A model generated the notes under the pieces. The model saw only the letters and a program-made list of their open reading frames with translations. It did not search any database and was not told the origin of the DNA. This document shows, in pieces, positions 55,467 through 64,000 of a stretch of 64,000 nucleotides of DNA (position 1 is its first letter; each line of letters opens with the position of its first letter). The stretch lies in NCBI RefSeq assembly GCF_014836985.1, contig NZ_JACSPU010000008.1, positions 24,862 through 88,861 of the forward strand, in the 5' to 3' direction. Made by a program: the position numbers and the translations under genes. Source of the stretch: Planococcus wigleyi (GTDB taxonomy: Bacteria > Bacillota > Bacilli > Bacillales_A > Planococcaceae).

Positions 55467-57667
55467 GGGATAGCTCCTTTCCAAGCTGAGCGAAGTGCAG
55501 CGACTGAACCATTGATCCAAGCCGTGCCATCTTCGCCGTTGATGACTAAGTTGTCTCCCGTGACTTGGCCGATTTTCTTGGCATCTGATACCATCTCTTC
55601 AAATTGTGCTGCTTTTTCAGGGCTGACCGTCACCACAAAACGTGATTGCGATTCGCTGAATAAAGCTGTTGTCGCTGAACCTGACAAGGTAACATCCATT
55701 CCCAATCCGTTGCCGAAAGTTTTTTCGGCTAATGCAACGGCAACGCCGCCTTCTGCAACATCATGTGCCGAAGCAACAAGCCCCTGCTGGATAGCTGACA
55801 GGATTTCCTGTTGGCGTTTTGCTTCCACTGCCAAATCGATAACCGGTGCTTTGCCGAAAATACGTCCTTCGACCATTTTTTGCAGCTCACTGCCACCGAA
55901 TTCCGTAAAGCTTTCCCCGATCAAATAGACCAAGTCGCCTGCTTTTTTCGCATCTTGTGTCGTTACGTGCGAAAGGTCTTCAACAAGGCCCACCATGCCG
56001 ATGGTCGGCGTCGGGTAAATGGCAGTGCCATTGGTTTCATTATACAACGAGACGTTTCCGCCGATAACTGGAGAATCCAGGATTGTACAGGCTTCAGACA
56101 TACCGTCTGCCGCTTTTTCAAGCTGCCAGAAAATCTCTGGTTTCTCCGGGTTTCCGAAGTTCAGGCAATCGGTGATGGCAAGAGGTTTTGCACCCGAAAC
56201 GACCACATTGCGCGCCGCTTCCGCCACAGCGATTTTCCCTCCGGTTTCCGGATCCAAATAGATATAGCGGGAGTTGCAATCCGTTGTCATGGCAAGGCCT
56301 TTATTGGTGCCGCGGACACGGACCACTGCCGCGTCCGATCCCGGGCTGACCACTGTACTTGTGCGTACTTGATGATCGTATTGATCGTAGACCCATTCTT
56401 TTGAAGCGATGGTCGGCTGTTTCAATAGCGCCGTCAAGGTTTCATTGTAATCTGTGATTTTCGGTTCTGCATTGTCCAACTGTTGGAATTCAGTAAAATA
56501 AGCTGGTACTGCTGATGGCTTGTGGTAAACCGGTGCGTCTTCTGCAAGAGCATCAACCGGTACTTCTGCGACGATTTCCCCTTTGTGCTTCAGACGAAGT
56601 GTGGAATCATCTGTCACGGTGCCGACAGTGACTGCATCCAGGCCATATTTCTCGAACAACTCGACAATTTCAGGCTCGCGGCCTGCTTTTACGACAATGA
56701 GCATACGCTCCTGTGATTCAGAAAGCATCATTTCGTAAGCGGTCATACCAGTTTCACGCTGTGGAATATGGTCCAGGTCCATCTCGATGCCGGATCCGGC
56801 TTTAGAAGCCATTTCAGCTGAAGATGAAGTCAATCCAGCTGCCCCCATATCCTGAATGCCGATCAATGCATCCGACTTGATCAATTCCAGGCAGGCTTCC
56901 AGTAAGAGCTTCTCCATAAATGGATCTCCCACCTGTACAGCCGGTCGGTTCTTGTCAGAGCCGTCTGTCAGCTCCTCAGAAGCAAAAGTGGCTCCGTGGA
57001 TACCGTCACGCCCTGTTTTAGCGCCAACGTACATCACCGGGTTGCCAGTGCCTTTAGCAATGCCTTTTTGGATATCTTCGTGATTGATCAAACCGACACA
57101 CATCGCGTTGACCAGCGGATTGCCGTCATACGAATCATCAAACTGGACTTCGCCGCCGACAGTCGGGATGCCGATGCAGTTTCCGTAACCTGCAATTCCG
57201 GCAACCACTTCTTCAAACAAATATTTCACTCGTGGAGTTGTCAATTCACCAAAACGCAGTGAATTCAGCAACGCAATCGGCCGTGCACCCATGGAGAAGA
57301 CATCGCGGATAATTCCGCCGACGCCAGTAGCAGCCCCTTGATAAGGTTCGATGGCAGAAGGATGGTTATGGGATTCCATTTTGAAGACGACTGCTTGCCC
57401 GTCGCCGATGTCCACAATCCCTGCTCCTTCTCCTGGCCCTTGCAGGACACGTTCTCCTTTAGTCGGGAATTTCGCCAAAACCGGTTTCGAGTTTTTATAA
57501 GAACAATGTTCAGACCACATGACCGAGAACAACCCGGTTTCCGTGTAGTTCGGCAGTCTTCCCAGGATTTCTTCGACCATGGCGAATTCCGCATCCGACA
57601 AGCCCATTTGCTGATAAACTTTCTGTTCCTTTATCTGAGCTGCATTTGGTTCAAGCATGACTGACAT
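55442..57667 (-). CDS. purL: Phosphoribosylformylglycinamidine synthase, large subunit
   Basis: FGAM synthetase synthase subunit, 741 residues, of the small (PurLQS) type. It carries [32 protein letters not shown] and two AIRS-like halves. The start overlaps the purQ end by 17 bp. It works with PurQ (ammonia) and PurS (assembly). Confidence 0.96.
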   Translation of the reverse strand: MSVMLEPNAAQIKEQKVYQQMGLSDAEFAMVEEILGRLPNYTETGLFSVMWSEHCSYKNSKPVLAKFPTKGERVLQGPGEGAGIVDIGDGQAVVFKMESHNHPSAIEPYQGAATGVGGIIRDVFSMGARPIALLNSLRFGELTTPRVKYLFEEVVAGIAGYGNCIGIPTVGGEVQFDDSYDGNPLVNAMCVGLINHEDIQKGIAKGTGNPVMYVGAKTGRDGIHGATFASEELTDGSDKNRPAVQVGDPFMEKLLLEACLELIKSDALIGIQDMGAAGLTSSSAEMASKAGSGIEMDLDHIPQRETGMTAYEMMLSESQERMLIVVKAGREPEIVELFEKYGLDAVTVGTVTDDSTLRLKHKGEIVAEVPVDALAEDAPVYHKPSAVPAYFTEFQQLDNAEPKITDYNETLTALLKQPTIASKEWVYDQYDHQVRTSTVVSPGSDAAVVRVRGTNKGLAMTTDCNSRYIYLDPETGGKIAVAEAARNVVVSGAKPLAITDCLNFGNPEKPEIFWQLEKAADGMSEACTILDSPVIGGNVSLYNETNGTAIYPTPTIGMVGLVEDLSHVTTQDAKKAGDLVYLIGESFTEFGGSELQKMVEGRIFGKAPVIDLAVEAKRQQEILSAIQQGLVASAHDVAEGGVAVALAEKTFGNGLGMDVTLSGSATTALFSESQSRFVVTVSPEKAAQFEEMVSDAKKIGQVTGDNLVINGEDGTAWINGSVAALRSAWKGAIPCLLKSEA

Positions 57668-58334
57668 TTGCTTCCCTCCACTGTTTTACAATTGATCTGA
57701 ATAAAGCCAATCCATCTGTGCCGCCGATCAAATCGGATACGGCGCGTTCCGGATGCGGCATCATGCCGAGAACGTTTCCACGTTCATTGATGATGCCCGC
57801 GATGTTATTGCGGCTGCCGTTAAAATCATCTGCATAGCTAAAGACGATTTGATTGTTTTCTTTGAGGTGGTTATAAGTCGCATCGTCGCAGAAATAATTG
57901 CCTTCTCCGTGTGCGATTGGAATTTGGATTTCCTGTCCCTGCTCGTATTCGTTTGTGAACAAAGTATTATTGTTCTCAACTTTCAATCCGACCGTACGAC
58001 ACATGAATTTCAGGTTTTTGTTGCGCAATAAGACGCCAGGCAACAGGCCTGCTTCCGTCAAGATTTGGAAGCCATTGCAGATTCCCAGAACCGGTTTTCC
58101 TGCTTCTGCCGCTTTTCTCACTTCATCCATAACACCCGAGAATTGAGCGATGGCGCCGCAACGCAAGTAATCGCCGTATGAGAATCCGCCTGGCAGCAAA
58201 ATGCCATCGTAGCTGCTCAAATCTTTTGAGTCATGCCATACGTATTCCGCTTCTTCACCCAATTCATCCTTCACCGCGTGGTACATATCCAAATCACAAT
58301 TGGAACCAGGGAAAACAATCACTGCGAATTTCAT
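57651..58334 (-). CDS. purQ: Phosphoribosylformylglycinamidine synthase subunit PurQ
   Basis: Class I glutamine amidotransferase of 227 residues, supplying ammonia to PurL. The nucleophile Cys is in [10 protein letters not shown] (about residue 86) and the His/Glu pair in [12 protein letters not shown] overlaps the purS stop. Confidence 0.95.
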   Translation of the reverse strand: MKFAVIVFPGSNCDLDMYHAVKDELGEEAEYVWHDSKDLSSYDGILLPGGFSYGDYLRCGAIAQFSGVMDEVRKAAEAGKPVLGICNGFQILTEAGLLPGVLLRNKNLKFMCRTVGLKVENNNTLFTNEYEQGQEIQIPIAHGEGNYFCDDATYNHLKENNQIVFSYADDFNGSRNNIAGIINERGNVLGMMPHPERAVSDLIGGTDGLALFRSIVKQWREANVSHA

Positions 58335-58585
58335 TGCGAGACAACCTCCTCAATTTCAAATCGATAATCTTCAATCACCGTGTTGGCTAATAAACGATGG
58401 CACAATTCATTGACTAGGGCATCCACATCCCGTTCGCTGTCTCCGATGACCAGTTCCAGGTATTTGCCGATCCGTACGTCTTCCACTTCACCATAGCCCA
58501 TTTTATGAAGAGAGCCCATAACTGCAGAACCTTGCGGGTCCAAAACGCTTTCGCGCAGTGTTACGTATACTTTTACTTTTTTCAT
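58331..58585 (-). CDS. purS: Phosphoribosylformylglycinamidine synthase subunit PurS
   Basis: 84-residue structural subunit that bridges PurQ and PurL. Begins [19 protein letters not shown], typical of the family. Overlaps purC (ATGA) and purQ (ATGA). Confidence 0.94.
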   Translation of the reverse strand: MKKVKVYVTLRESVLDPQGSAVMGSLHKMGYGEVEDVRIGKYLELVIGDSERDVDALVNELCHRLLANTVIEDYRFEIEEVVSQ

Positions 58586-59298
58586 GAATGTTGTCCTCCT
58601 AGACGAGTTAAAATGAGTTCGTACGCTTCAGTCAAATTCCCCAGATTGCGGCGGAATACATCTTTATCCAATTTTTGTTTCGTTTCCATATCCCAAAGGC
58701 GGCACGTATCCGGCGAGATTTCATCTGCCAATAGAATGTTGCCCGCTGTATCACGGCCAAATTCAATTTTGAAATCGACCAGATCCACACCGATTTCTTT
58801 GAAGAAACCGATCAACACTTCGTTGATTTTCCGTGCTTTCTCCTTAAGCTCAGCCACTTCTTCTGCAGTCGCCAAGTTCAGCATGTCGACATGCTCGTCC
58901 GTAATCAGCGGATCGCCTAAGTCATCATCTTTCAGGTAAAATTCTACGACCGGGCGGCTGATGGCGACGCCTTCTTCAATTCCAAGGCGTTTGGCCATGC
59001 TGCCGGCTGTGATGTTGCGGACCACCACTTCCAATGGAATGATGCTGACTTGCTGCACCAATTGTTCATGGTCAGACAATTGCTTAACAAAATGAGAAGC
59101 AATGCCCGCTTCCTGCAATTTCGTGAAAATCAGTGACGTGATTTTATTGTTCAAAATGCCTTTGCCGGCGATCTCCTCTTTCTTTTCACCGTTGAAAGCC
59201 GTTGCTGAATCTTTATATTCCACCCACAAAATTCCCTGTTCATCCGTTGCATATAAGCGTTTTGCTTTTCCTTCGTACAATAGCTGACCTTTTTCCAT
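58582..59298 (-). CDS. purC: SAICAR synthase
   Basis: 238-residue ATP-dependent ligase attaching aspartate to CAIR (step 8). Shows LYEGKAKRLYATDE, VVRNITAGSM and IDFKIEFG-like (LVDFKIEFG) blocks. It lies 16 bp after purB. Confidence 0.95.
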   Translation of the reverse strand: MEKGQLLYEGKAKRLYATDEQGILWVEYKDSATAFNGEKKEEIAGKGILNNKITSLIFTKLQEAGIASHFVKQLSDHEQLVQQVSIIPLEVVVRNITAGSMAKRLGIEEGVAISRPVVEFYLKDDDLGDPLITDEHVDMLNLATAEEVAELKEKARKINEVLIGFFKEIGVDLVDFKIEFGRDTAGNILLADEISPDTCRLWDMETKQKLDKDVFRRNLGNLTEAYELILTRLGGQHS

Positions 59299-59314
59299 TT
59301 TTAGAAGCCCCCGT

Positions 59315-60610
59315 TTAGTTTAGTCCAAGTCGATTGAAGATCATGTCCACTTGCTGCAGGTGATGGTTGTAATCGAAGCAATCATCCAATTCCTCTTTAG
59401 ACAATTTAGCTGTAATGGTGTCGTTTGCTTCCACGATTTTGCGGAAATGCGTCTGGTTTTCCCAGGCTTCCATTGCACATGGCTGAACAGTATCATAAGC
59501 CGCTTCGCGAGCCATCCCTTTATCGATTAAAGCCAATAGGACACGCTGCGAATAAATCAACCCGAGCGTTGAATCCATATTGCGTTTCATGTTTTCAGGG
59601 AATACCGTCAAGTTTTTGACGATGTTTCCGAAACGGTTCAGCATGTAGTTCAATGCAATCGTCGCATCCGGCAAAATCACCCGCTCTGCAGATGAATGCG
59701 AAATGTCCCGCTCGTGCCATAAAGAGACGTTTTCGTAAGCTGTCAGCATATAGCCACGGATTAGACGAGCAAGCCCTGTCATGTTTTCAGATCCGATCGG
59801 GTTGCGTTTGTGAGGCATTGCCGATGAACCTTTTTGGCCTTTAGCAAAGAATTCCTCTACTTCACGCGTTTCTGATTTCTGAAGGCCGCGGATTTCCGTA
59901 GCGAATTTTTCGATCGATGAACCGATCAAAGCAAGAACGCTCAAATACTGTGCATGGCGATCGCGTTGCAAAGTTTGTGTTGAAATCGGTGATGCCGCAA
60001 GGCCTAACTCTTTGCAGACATACGCTTCAACAAATGGATCGATATTGGCGTAAGTTCCAACTGCTCCGGACATCTTGCCGGTTTCAATAGAAGCAGCAGC
60101 AGCCTCAAACCGTTCCAGGTTGCGTTTCATTTCCTCATGCCATAATGCCAGCTTCAAACCAAACGTCGTCGGTTCTGCATGGACACCGTGTGTGCGGCCC
60201 ATCATGACTGTCATTTTGTGTTCTTTTGCTTTATTTGCGAGAATTTCGATGAAGTTTGTCAAGTCTTTGCGGATAATGACGTTCGCCTGTTTCAATAAAT
60301 ATGACAAAGCTGTATCCACAACATCTGTTGACGTCAATCCGTAATGAACCCATTTGCGTTCTTCGCCAAGCGTTTCAGATACTGCTCTTGTAAAAGCAAC
60401 CACATCGTGGCGGGTTTCTTCTTCAATTTCCAGAATACGGTCTACTGAGAAAGAAGCGTCTTTGCGGATTTTCGCTACATCTTCTTTCGGAATATCACCG
60501 ATTTCAGCCCAAGCTTCACATGCCAGAATTTCTACTTCCAGCCATGCATTGTATTTGTTTTCATCCGTCCAAATTGCGCCCATTTCAGGTCTTGTGTAGC
60601 GTGCGATCAT
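59315..60610 (-). CDS. purB: Adenylosuccinate lyase
   Basis: 431-residue fumarase-superfamily lyase releasing fumarate from SAICAR and adenylosuccinate. The signature loop is [15 protein letters not shown] with the catalytic Ser, and TSTDVVDTA and [13 protein letters not shown] are present. Begins [14 protein letters not shown]. Confidence 0.96.
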   Translation of the reverse strand: MIARYTRPEMGAIWTDENKYNAWLEVEILACEAWAEIGDIPKEDVAKIRKDASFSVDRILEIEEETRHDVVAFTRAVSETLGEERKWVHYGLTSTDVVDTALSYLLKQANVIIRKDLTNFIEILANKAKEHKMTVMMGRTHGVHAEPTTFGLKLALWHEEMKRNLERFEAAAASIETGKMSGAVGTYANIDPFVEAYVCKELGLAASPISTQTLQRDRHAQYLSVLALIGSSIEKFATEIRGLQKSETREVEEFFAKGQKGSSAMPHKRNPIGSENMTGLARLIRGYMLTAYENVSLWHERDISHSSAERVILPDATIALNYMLNRFGNIVKNLTVFPENMKRNMDSTLGLIYSQRVLLALIDKGMAREAAYDTVQPCAMEAWENQTHFRKIVEANDTITAKLSKEELDDCFDYNHHLQQVDMIFNRLGLN

Positions 60611-60626
60611 TTTAAAGTTCCTCCAA

Positions 60627-61751
60627 TTATTCCGGCCAAATGCCGGATGTCTCTATTTCACTTAAAGTCGCCTTTAAGTCTTCCGTTAATATCGTAACAT
60701 GTCCCATCTTCCGTTTCTGCTTCGCTTCATCTTTTCCGTACAAATGAACCGACCAATTCGGGAATTGTGCGATTTTTGAAGTGAGCGGCGCAACATGTTC
60801 ACCCAATATATTGACCATCACCGCCTCAGACCATAAAATGGGCTGCCGCAGCGGCCATCCGCAAACTGCACGGACATGCTGATGGAATTGCGAGATGTTC
60901 GTCGCTTCGATTGAATAATGCCCAGAGTTATGGGGACGCGGTGCCAGCTCATTGACAATGATGCCGCCGTTTTCCAAAACGAACATTTCAACCGCCAAAG
61001 TACCGACCATGTTCAGCTGAGCCGCGATTTTCTCAGCTGCCTGCTTTGCCAAATTGACCGTCTCTTTATCAATACGTGCTGGAACAATGGTCTGATGGAG
61101 GATATGATCTTTGTGGATATTTTCACCGATCGGCAAAATCGCCGTTTCTCCATGCACATTCCGTTGGATGATCACTGAAATCTCTTTCGTGAATTCAACG
61201 AATGCTTCTGCTACACATTCACCGTTATCGAATAAAGCTTCAGCCAGATCCATCTCGTCATGAGAAGAAACCGTCTGCTGTCCTTTGCCGTCGTAACCGC
61301 CACGTGCCGTCTTTACAACAAAAGGAAATGACAGCTGACTGCTCTTCTCCTTCAATTCCTGAAATGTTGAAGCTGTAATGTAATCCGCTACAGTCACGCC
61401 CGCTTCAGAAATGGCCTGTTTCTCCAAAATCCGGTTCTGCGTCACTCGAATCAATTCGGCTCCTTGGGGTACGTAAGCAATTTCTGAAAGCTTCGTTAAT
61501 CCTTCTGCATCGATGTTCTCGAATTCATACGTAATGACATCGCTGACTTCAGCCAATTCCTCTAAAGCCTGTTGGTCATCAAAAGGCGCAATGATTTGAA
61601 TGTCAGCCACTTGGCCGGTTGGAGAATCCATTCCGGGATCAAGAACCGCAATTTTAAATCCGGCTTCTTTTGCTGCCAGTGCCATCATCCGTCCCAATTG
61701 GCCACCGCCGATAATGCCGATTGTCTGTCCTGGCAAAATCGTTTTCTTCAT
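60627..61751 (-). CDS. purK: N5-carboxyaminoimidazole ribonucleotide synthase
   Basis: ATP-grasp ligase of 374 residues making N5-CAIR from AIR, bicarbonate and ATP. Begins [32 protein letters not shown] and [16 protein letters not shown] are the family's blocks. The ATG overlaps the purE stop (ATGA). A beta-carbonic anhydrase is encoded elsewhere in this window at 13.8 kb. Confidence 0.96.
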   Translation of the reverse strand: MKKTILPGQTIGIIGGGQLGRMMALAAKEAGFKIAVLDPGMDSPTGQVADIQIIAPFDDQQALEELAEVSDVITYEFENIDAEGLTKLSEIAYVPQGAELIRVTQNRILEKQAISEAGVTVADYITASTFQELKEKSSQLSFPFVVKTARGGYDGKGQQTVSSHDEMDLAEALFDNGECVAEAFVEFTKEISVIIQRNVHGETAILPIGENIHKDHILHQTIVPARIDKETVNLAKQAAEKIAAQLNMVGTLAVEMFVLENGGIIVNELAPRPHNSGHYSIEATNISQFHQHVRAVCGWPLRQPILWSEAVMVNILGEHVAPLTSKIAQFPNWSVHLYGKDEAKQKRKMGHVTILTEDLKATLSEIETSGIWPE

Positions 61752-62236
61752 ATCAAGTCACCTGAACTTTCCATCACAGCAGCAGCTGTCCGGTCACGCC
61801 GGTCCTGCAGCGCTTGTGCCACTGCTTCATCAGCCGTGCCTATTATTTGAGCTGCCAGCAACCCGGCATTGACAGCACCCGCTTTGCCGATAGCTACCGT
61901 AGCCACTGGCACACCGCCTGGCATCTGGACTATGGATAACAAGGAATCCAAGCCGTTTAATGCTTTGGATTGAACGGGTACGCCGATAACCGGCAATGTA
62001 GTCTTTGCTGCTACCATACCTGGCAAATGCGCAGCCCCTCCTGCCCCTGCAATGATGACGTGAAGCCCACGCCCCCGAGCTTGTTCAGCATAGCTGAACA
62101 TCAAATCCGGTGTACGGTGTGCGGAAACCACTTTCTTTTCATAGGCCACACCCAGTTCATCCAACACATCACACGTATGCTTCATTGTTTCCCAATCACT
62201 CGTACTTCCCATAATGACGCCAATTCGCGGATTCAT
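61748..62236 (-). CDS. purE: N5-carboxyaminoimidazole ribonucleotide mutase
   Basis: 162-residue class I PurE converting N5-CAIR to [23 protein letters not shown] and [12 protein letters not shown] are the active-site blocks. The ATG at 62236 follows AAAGGAGAG; the extension to 62272 lies in the leader terminator and is rejected. First gene of the operon. Confidence 0.95.
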   Translation of the reverse strand: MNPRIGVIMGSTSDWETMKHTCDVLDELGVAYEKKVVSAHRTPDLMFSYAEQARGRGLHVIIAGAGGAAHLPGMVAAKTTLPVIGVPVQSKALNGLDSLLSIVQMPGGVPVATVAIGKAGAVNAGLLAAQIIGTADEAVAQALQDRRDRTAAAVMESSGDLI

Positions 62237-62254
62237 TGAAACACTCTCCTTTAA

Positions 62255-62315
62255 AAAATAAAAAGCCCTCAAGTAAACTGCTCACATAACGTGAAAAGCA
62301 GTTTACTTAAGGACT
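62255..62315 (-). terminator. Attenuator terminator of the pur leader
   Basis: Minus-strand long stem AGTCCTTAAGTAAACTGC ... GCAGTTTACTTGAGGGCT with an 18-nt loop, then TTTTTATTTTTT, between the riboswitch and purE. Confidence 0.9.
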
Positions 62316-62345
62316 GTACATGAAACGATTTATGGATGAGGACAT
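62307..62345 (-). CDS. Possible leader ORF of 12 codons in the pur leader
   Basis: Minus-strand ATG at 62345 preceded by GAAGGAGAGG with 7-nt spacing; frame MSSSINRFMYSP then TAA at 62309-62307. The stop lies inside the 5' arm of the attenuator stem. It has a good ribosome-binding site but no protein-level evidence; the SD-like run may instead be part of the RNA structure. Confidence 0.35.
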   Translation of the reverse strand: MSSSINRFMYSP

Positions 62346-62387
62346 AGAGAGACCTCTCCTTCGCTTAACGATCCACTAAGTTGCTTT

Positions 62388-62457
62388 CCCGCATAGTCCG
62401 GACATTTACGGTGTCCTGGTAGAGACGCAGAAGCCAATTCTTCTGCATATATGGGGT
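62388..62457 (-). ncRNA. Purine (guanine-type) riboswitch
   Basis: Minus-strand aptamer with P1 arms ending CCCCATA and TATGCGGG. It has the conserved TCTCTACC of J2/3, P2 GCAGAAG/CTTCTGC, P3 GGACA/TGTCC with CCGTAAA loop, and GGACTATG. The discriminating position is C in ACTATG, so guanine or hypoxanthine is the ligand class. It controls the purE terminator. Confidence 0.92.
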
Positions 62458-62469
62458 ATCCTCTTTTAT

Positions 62470-62498
62470 CATAACAACTCCATGAAAGTACGTCAATA
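62470..62498 (-). promoter_or_regulatory. Sigma-A promoter of the pur operon
   Basis: Minus-strand TTGACG, a 17-nt spacer and TATGAT, placed about 15 nt before the riboswitch aptamer. Confidence 0.75.
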
Positions 62499-62500
62499 AT

Positions 62501-62544
62501 AAAGTCGAACAATTATTTATACGGTTATCAAATCGTTCGTGTTT
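62501..62544 (-). promoter_or_regulatory. PurR box pair
   Basis: Minus-strand AAACACGAACGAT (62544-62532) and inverted ATTGTTCGACTTT (62513-62501) resemble the PurBox AWWWCCGAACWWT at 10 and 11 of 13 positions. They face each other 18 nt apart just upstream of the -35, the arrangement used by Bacillus PurR. Confidence 0.7.
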
Positions 62545-62559
62545 ATTAGATCTAAAATG

Positions 62560-62748
62560 TTATTCGCTCAGTTTACTTCCTTTAAATTTAACGATTTGCC
62601 GTATTGGCACGGGTTGACCGTTTATTTCCTCGAACAACGGCTCTTCTTTCCGCCCTACAGCCGCATACCCTTTTTCTCGCATGCGATCCAAACAATCTGA
62701 GATGGATTCATTTTCTTCAACTTCAAACCATACTGTATTCTTGCTCAT
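62560..62748 (-). CDS. NETI motif-like small protein (YebG type)
   Basis: 62-residue protein with [37 protein letters not shown]. It matches the short Bacillales family found next to UPF0316; the motif reads NESI rather than NETI. Function unknown. ATG overlaps the stop of the upstream UPF0316 gene by 4 bp. Confidence 0.78.
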   Translation of the reverse strand: MSKNTVWFEVEENESISDCLDRMREKGYAAVGRKEEPLFEEINGQPVPIRQIVKFKGSKLSE

Positions 62749-63287
62749 TTATACAAATTGCCCCTTTTCACTGTTTTCACCCAAAATCCACCATGGATCG
62801 TCTTCGCCTCATAGGCAATGATAAACGCCTTTGGATCAATTTCCTGTATGGCTTTATACAATTTGAGTTCCATTTTGCGAGGTGTCAAAATTTGCATCGA
62901 CTGTCGGCCACCGTCACGGCCATTCGCATTCCAATCTGTTACACCATACCCTTTTTCTCGAAGTTGGTTCGGCAGGTATTCACCTGCCTCACTCGTGATG
63001 ACGTTTACAGTAATATAGCCAAGAGCCATTTTTTCTTCAATTTTGGAACCGATAATTACGCCGGACCCGTAGCCTAAAGCATAGGCAATCAGGTTTTGAA
63101 TCTGGTCCAGATTATCAAGAACCAACCCGAGACCTACTATATAAATAACAACTTCCACCATACTGACGACGGCAGCCAAATAGCGATAACCTTTTAAAGT
63201 CATAATCATCCGCACCGTAAAAAAAGTTACGTATACGATATTGATCGAAAAAATGATTAACACCATTAACCACGGATTTACATCCAA
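62745..63287 (-). CDS. UPF0316/DUF2179 membrane protein (YebE)
   Basis: 180-residue protein with three N-terminal membrane helices ([16 protein letters not shown], then a second and third) and a cytoplasmic DUF2179 domain after about residue 90. The start is TTG at 63287 after AAAGGGTG; ATG is absent. Function unknown. It pairs with the NETI gene as in B. subtilis yebE-yebG, upstream of the pur operon. Confidence 0.82.
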   Translation of the reverse strand: MDVNPWLMVLIIFSINIVYVTFFTVRMIMTLKGYRYLAAVVSMVEVVIYIVGLGLVLDNLDQIQNLIAYALGYGSGVIIGSKIEEKMALGYITVNVITSEAGEYLPNQLREKGYGVTDWNANGRDGGRQSMQILTPRKMELKLYKAIQEIDPKAFIIAYEAKTIHGGFWVKTVKRGNLYK

Positions 63288-63349
63288 TTTCTACACCCTT
63301 TCACTTTTCAACAATAATTACTGTTCATCTTAGGGGAAAAAACGGCAGA

Positions 63350-63574
63350 ATGCAAGAGAGAAAAGACGGAGAAGTCCTGCTGTATAAAGGAAGCTGGCAT
63401 TTCGTCGCCTTCTTTGGGTACATAGTGAGAAAATTTCAGTGTTATACATCCTGTATCCTATTTCCTAAGCGAGATGAAGTAAGCCGCTTCTTGTTTTTGG
63501 ATGCTATTTATAAGATTACAGATATACAGTATGAGAAACATGGGAAGTATGTTTTAGTTGTATTCGATGAATAG
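63350..63574 (+). CDS. Hypothetical protein, uncertain coding
   Basis: Open frame of 74 codons with the ATG at 63350. A GGGGAA run lies about 13 nt upstream but is poorly spaced. The residues (KGSWHFVAFFGYIVRKF, YEKHGKYVLVVFDE) look protein-like. It has no known relative that I recognise and may be a chance frame or remnant. Confidence 0.35.
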   Translation: MQERKDGEVLLYKGSWHFVAFFGYIVRKFQCYTSCILFPKRDEVSRFLFLDAIYKITDIQYEKHGKYVLVVFDE

Positions 63575-63877
63575 AAAGATTAATGAAACCCTGAATAGTT
63601 TGTTAACCAAAGTTTTTTTCCATCAAGCGTTGGTCTGAGGTAAAGAGCCCTCCCCATTTCAGTGACGGAGAATAGGTTCTAAATACATCCTCAAGAATTC
63701 TTTTTGCTCATTTGGAATCAGGAGTTGTAAGTTTTCTTCAATCCACATGCCCGTCTGAACACGTTGCCTAAGTAGTTGCTAGATAGCGATGGTAACTAAG
63801 TGTCTGTCTCATGTCGATGAGAAATTGGAGATTGCGTGTTTTTTTGCTATAACACCTTAATATTTAGTACAGAACCA
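63575..63877. pseudogene. Decayed coding remnant on the minus strand
   Basis: Near 63650-63810 the minus strand reads in one frame RQRVQTGMWIEENLQLLIPN, EQKEFLRMYLEPILRH and a stop. In another frame just upstream an ATG starts MRQTLSYHRYLATT. One base shift would join them to a protein of about 50 residues. I do not recognise the family. No ribosome-binding site is seen, so it is likely inactive. Confidence 0.4.
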
Positions 63878-63912
63878 CGAAAAAAGCCGTTACCGGAATC
63901 GGTAACGACTTT
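63878..63912 (-). terminator. Terminator of the rRNA operon
   Basis: Minus-strand stem AAAGTCGTTACCG - ATTC - CGGTAACGGCTTT followed by TTTCG, directly after the 5S gene. Confidence 0.85.
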
Positions 63913-63919
63913 CATTCAT

Positions 63920-64000
63920 GTGCCCAGCGACGTCTTACTCTCACAGGGGGAGACCCCCAACTACCATCAGCGCAAAAGAGCTTAACTTCCGTGTTCGGGA
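63920..64000 (-). rRNA. rrf: 5S ribosomal RNA, 3' part (truncated by window edge)
   Basis: Minus strand reads TCCCGAACACGGAAGTTAAG, then the typical GATGGTAGTTGGGGGTCTCC and CCTGTGAGAGTAAGACG, matching the 3' two thirds of Bacillales 5S rRNA (about 80 of about 116 nt). The remaining 5' end and the 23S and 16S genes lie beyond 64000. Confidence 0.95.

Noticed and set aside
55811..56404. 197-residue frame antisense to purL
   Set aside because: Shadow of purL, whose motifs are complete.

Overview
The window is a chromosomal segment of a low-to-mid G+C Firmicute of the order Bacillales. The gene order purEKBCSQLFMNHD - yerA - yerB - yerC - pcrB - pcrA - ligA - camS - gatCAB - dgkB is the one I remember from Bacillus subtilis. 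CydS, the UPF0316/NETI pair, the B. subtilis-like leader signals and the intergenic repeats fit the Planococcaceae/Caryophanaceae, most likely Planococcus or a close relative. The genus is inferred from overall protein character, not proved. There is no prophage, intact insertion sequence, CRISPR array or tRNA gene.

Layout. (1) 0.3-12 kb: SE1561-family protein, a metal P-type ATPase, BrkB/YtxH envelope genes, an AgcS symporter, DUF1128, a two-gene flavin monooxygenase/methyltransferase unit, a pseudouridine salvage pair (psuK-psuG) and an M29 aminopeptidase. (2) 12-20 kb: a tiny membrane protein, a stand-alone MreB paralogue, beta-carbonic anhydrase, DinB, GNAT, oligoendopeptidase F, TspO-like, methionine aminopeptidase, and thiT behind a TPP riboswitch. 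(3) 20-30 kb: M20 peptidase, GDSL lipase, a second M29 aminopeptidase, a YfmL-like helicase, a divergent MFS pump/TetR pair, an amidase, FbpA and RlmD. (4) 30.9-33.4 kb: a cytochrome bd operon cydA-cydB-cydS. (5) 33.6-49.4 kb, mostly minus strand: the dgkB/gatCAB/camS/ligA/pcrAB/yerCBA block plus small accessory genes. (6) 49.6-62.5 kb: the complete twelve-gene purine operon, transcribed leftward from a sigma-A promoter with a PurR-box pair and a guanine-type riboswitch with terminator. (7) 62.5-64 kb: NETI and UPF0316 genes, a decayed region, and the 3' part of a 5S rRNA gene whose rRNA operon lies beyond the right edge.

Functionally this is mainly core metabolism: IMP synthesis, DNA repair and ligation, Gln-tRNA/Asn-tRNA formation, membrane lipid recycling and low-oxygen respiration. 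The less ordinary features are a family of about 122-bp palindromic intergenic elements (five copies, two of them tandem pairs, one supplying the stop codon of a gene), a possible 12-codon upstream ORF in the pur riboswitch leader, BrkB coding that stays open across the end of ytxH without a good start codon, terminators that double as the 3' coding ends of both converging genes, and two short coding-like remnants.
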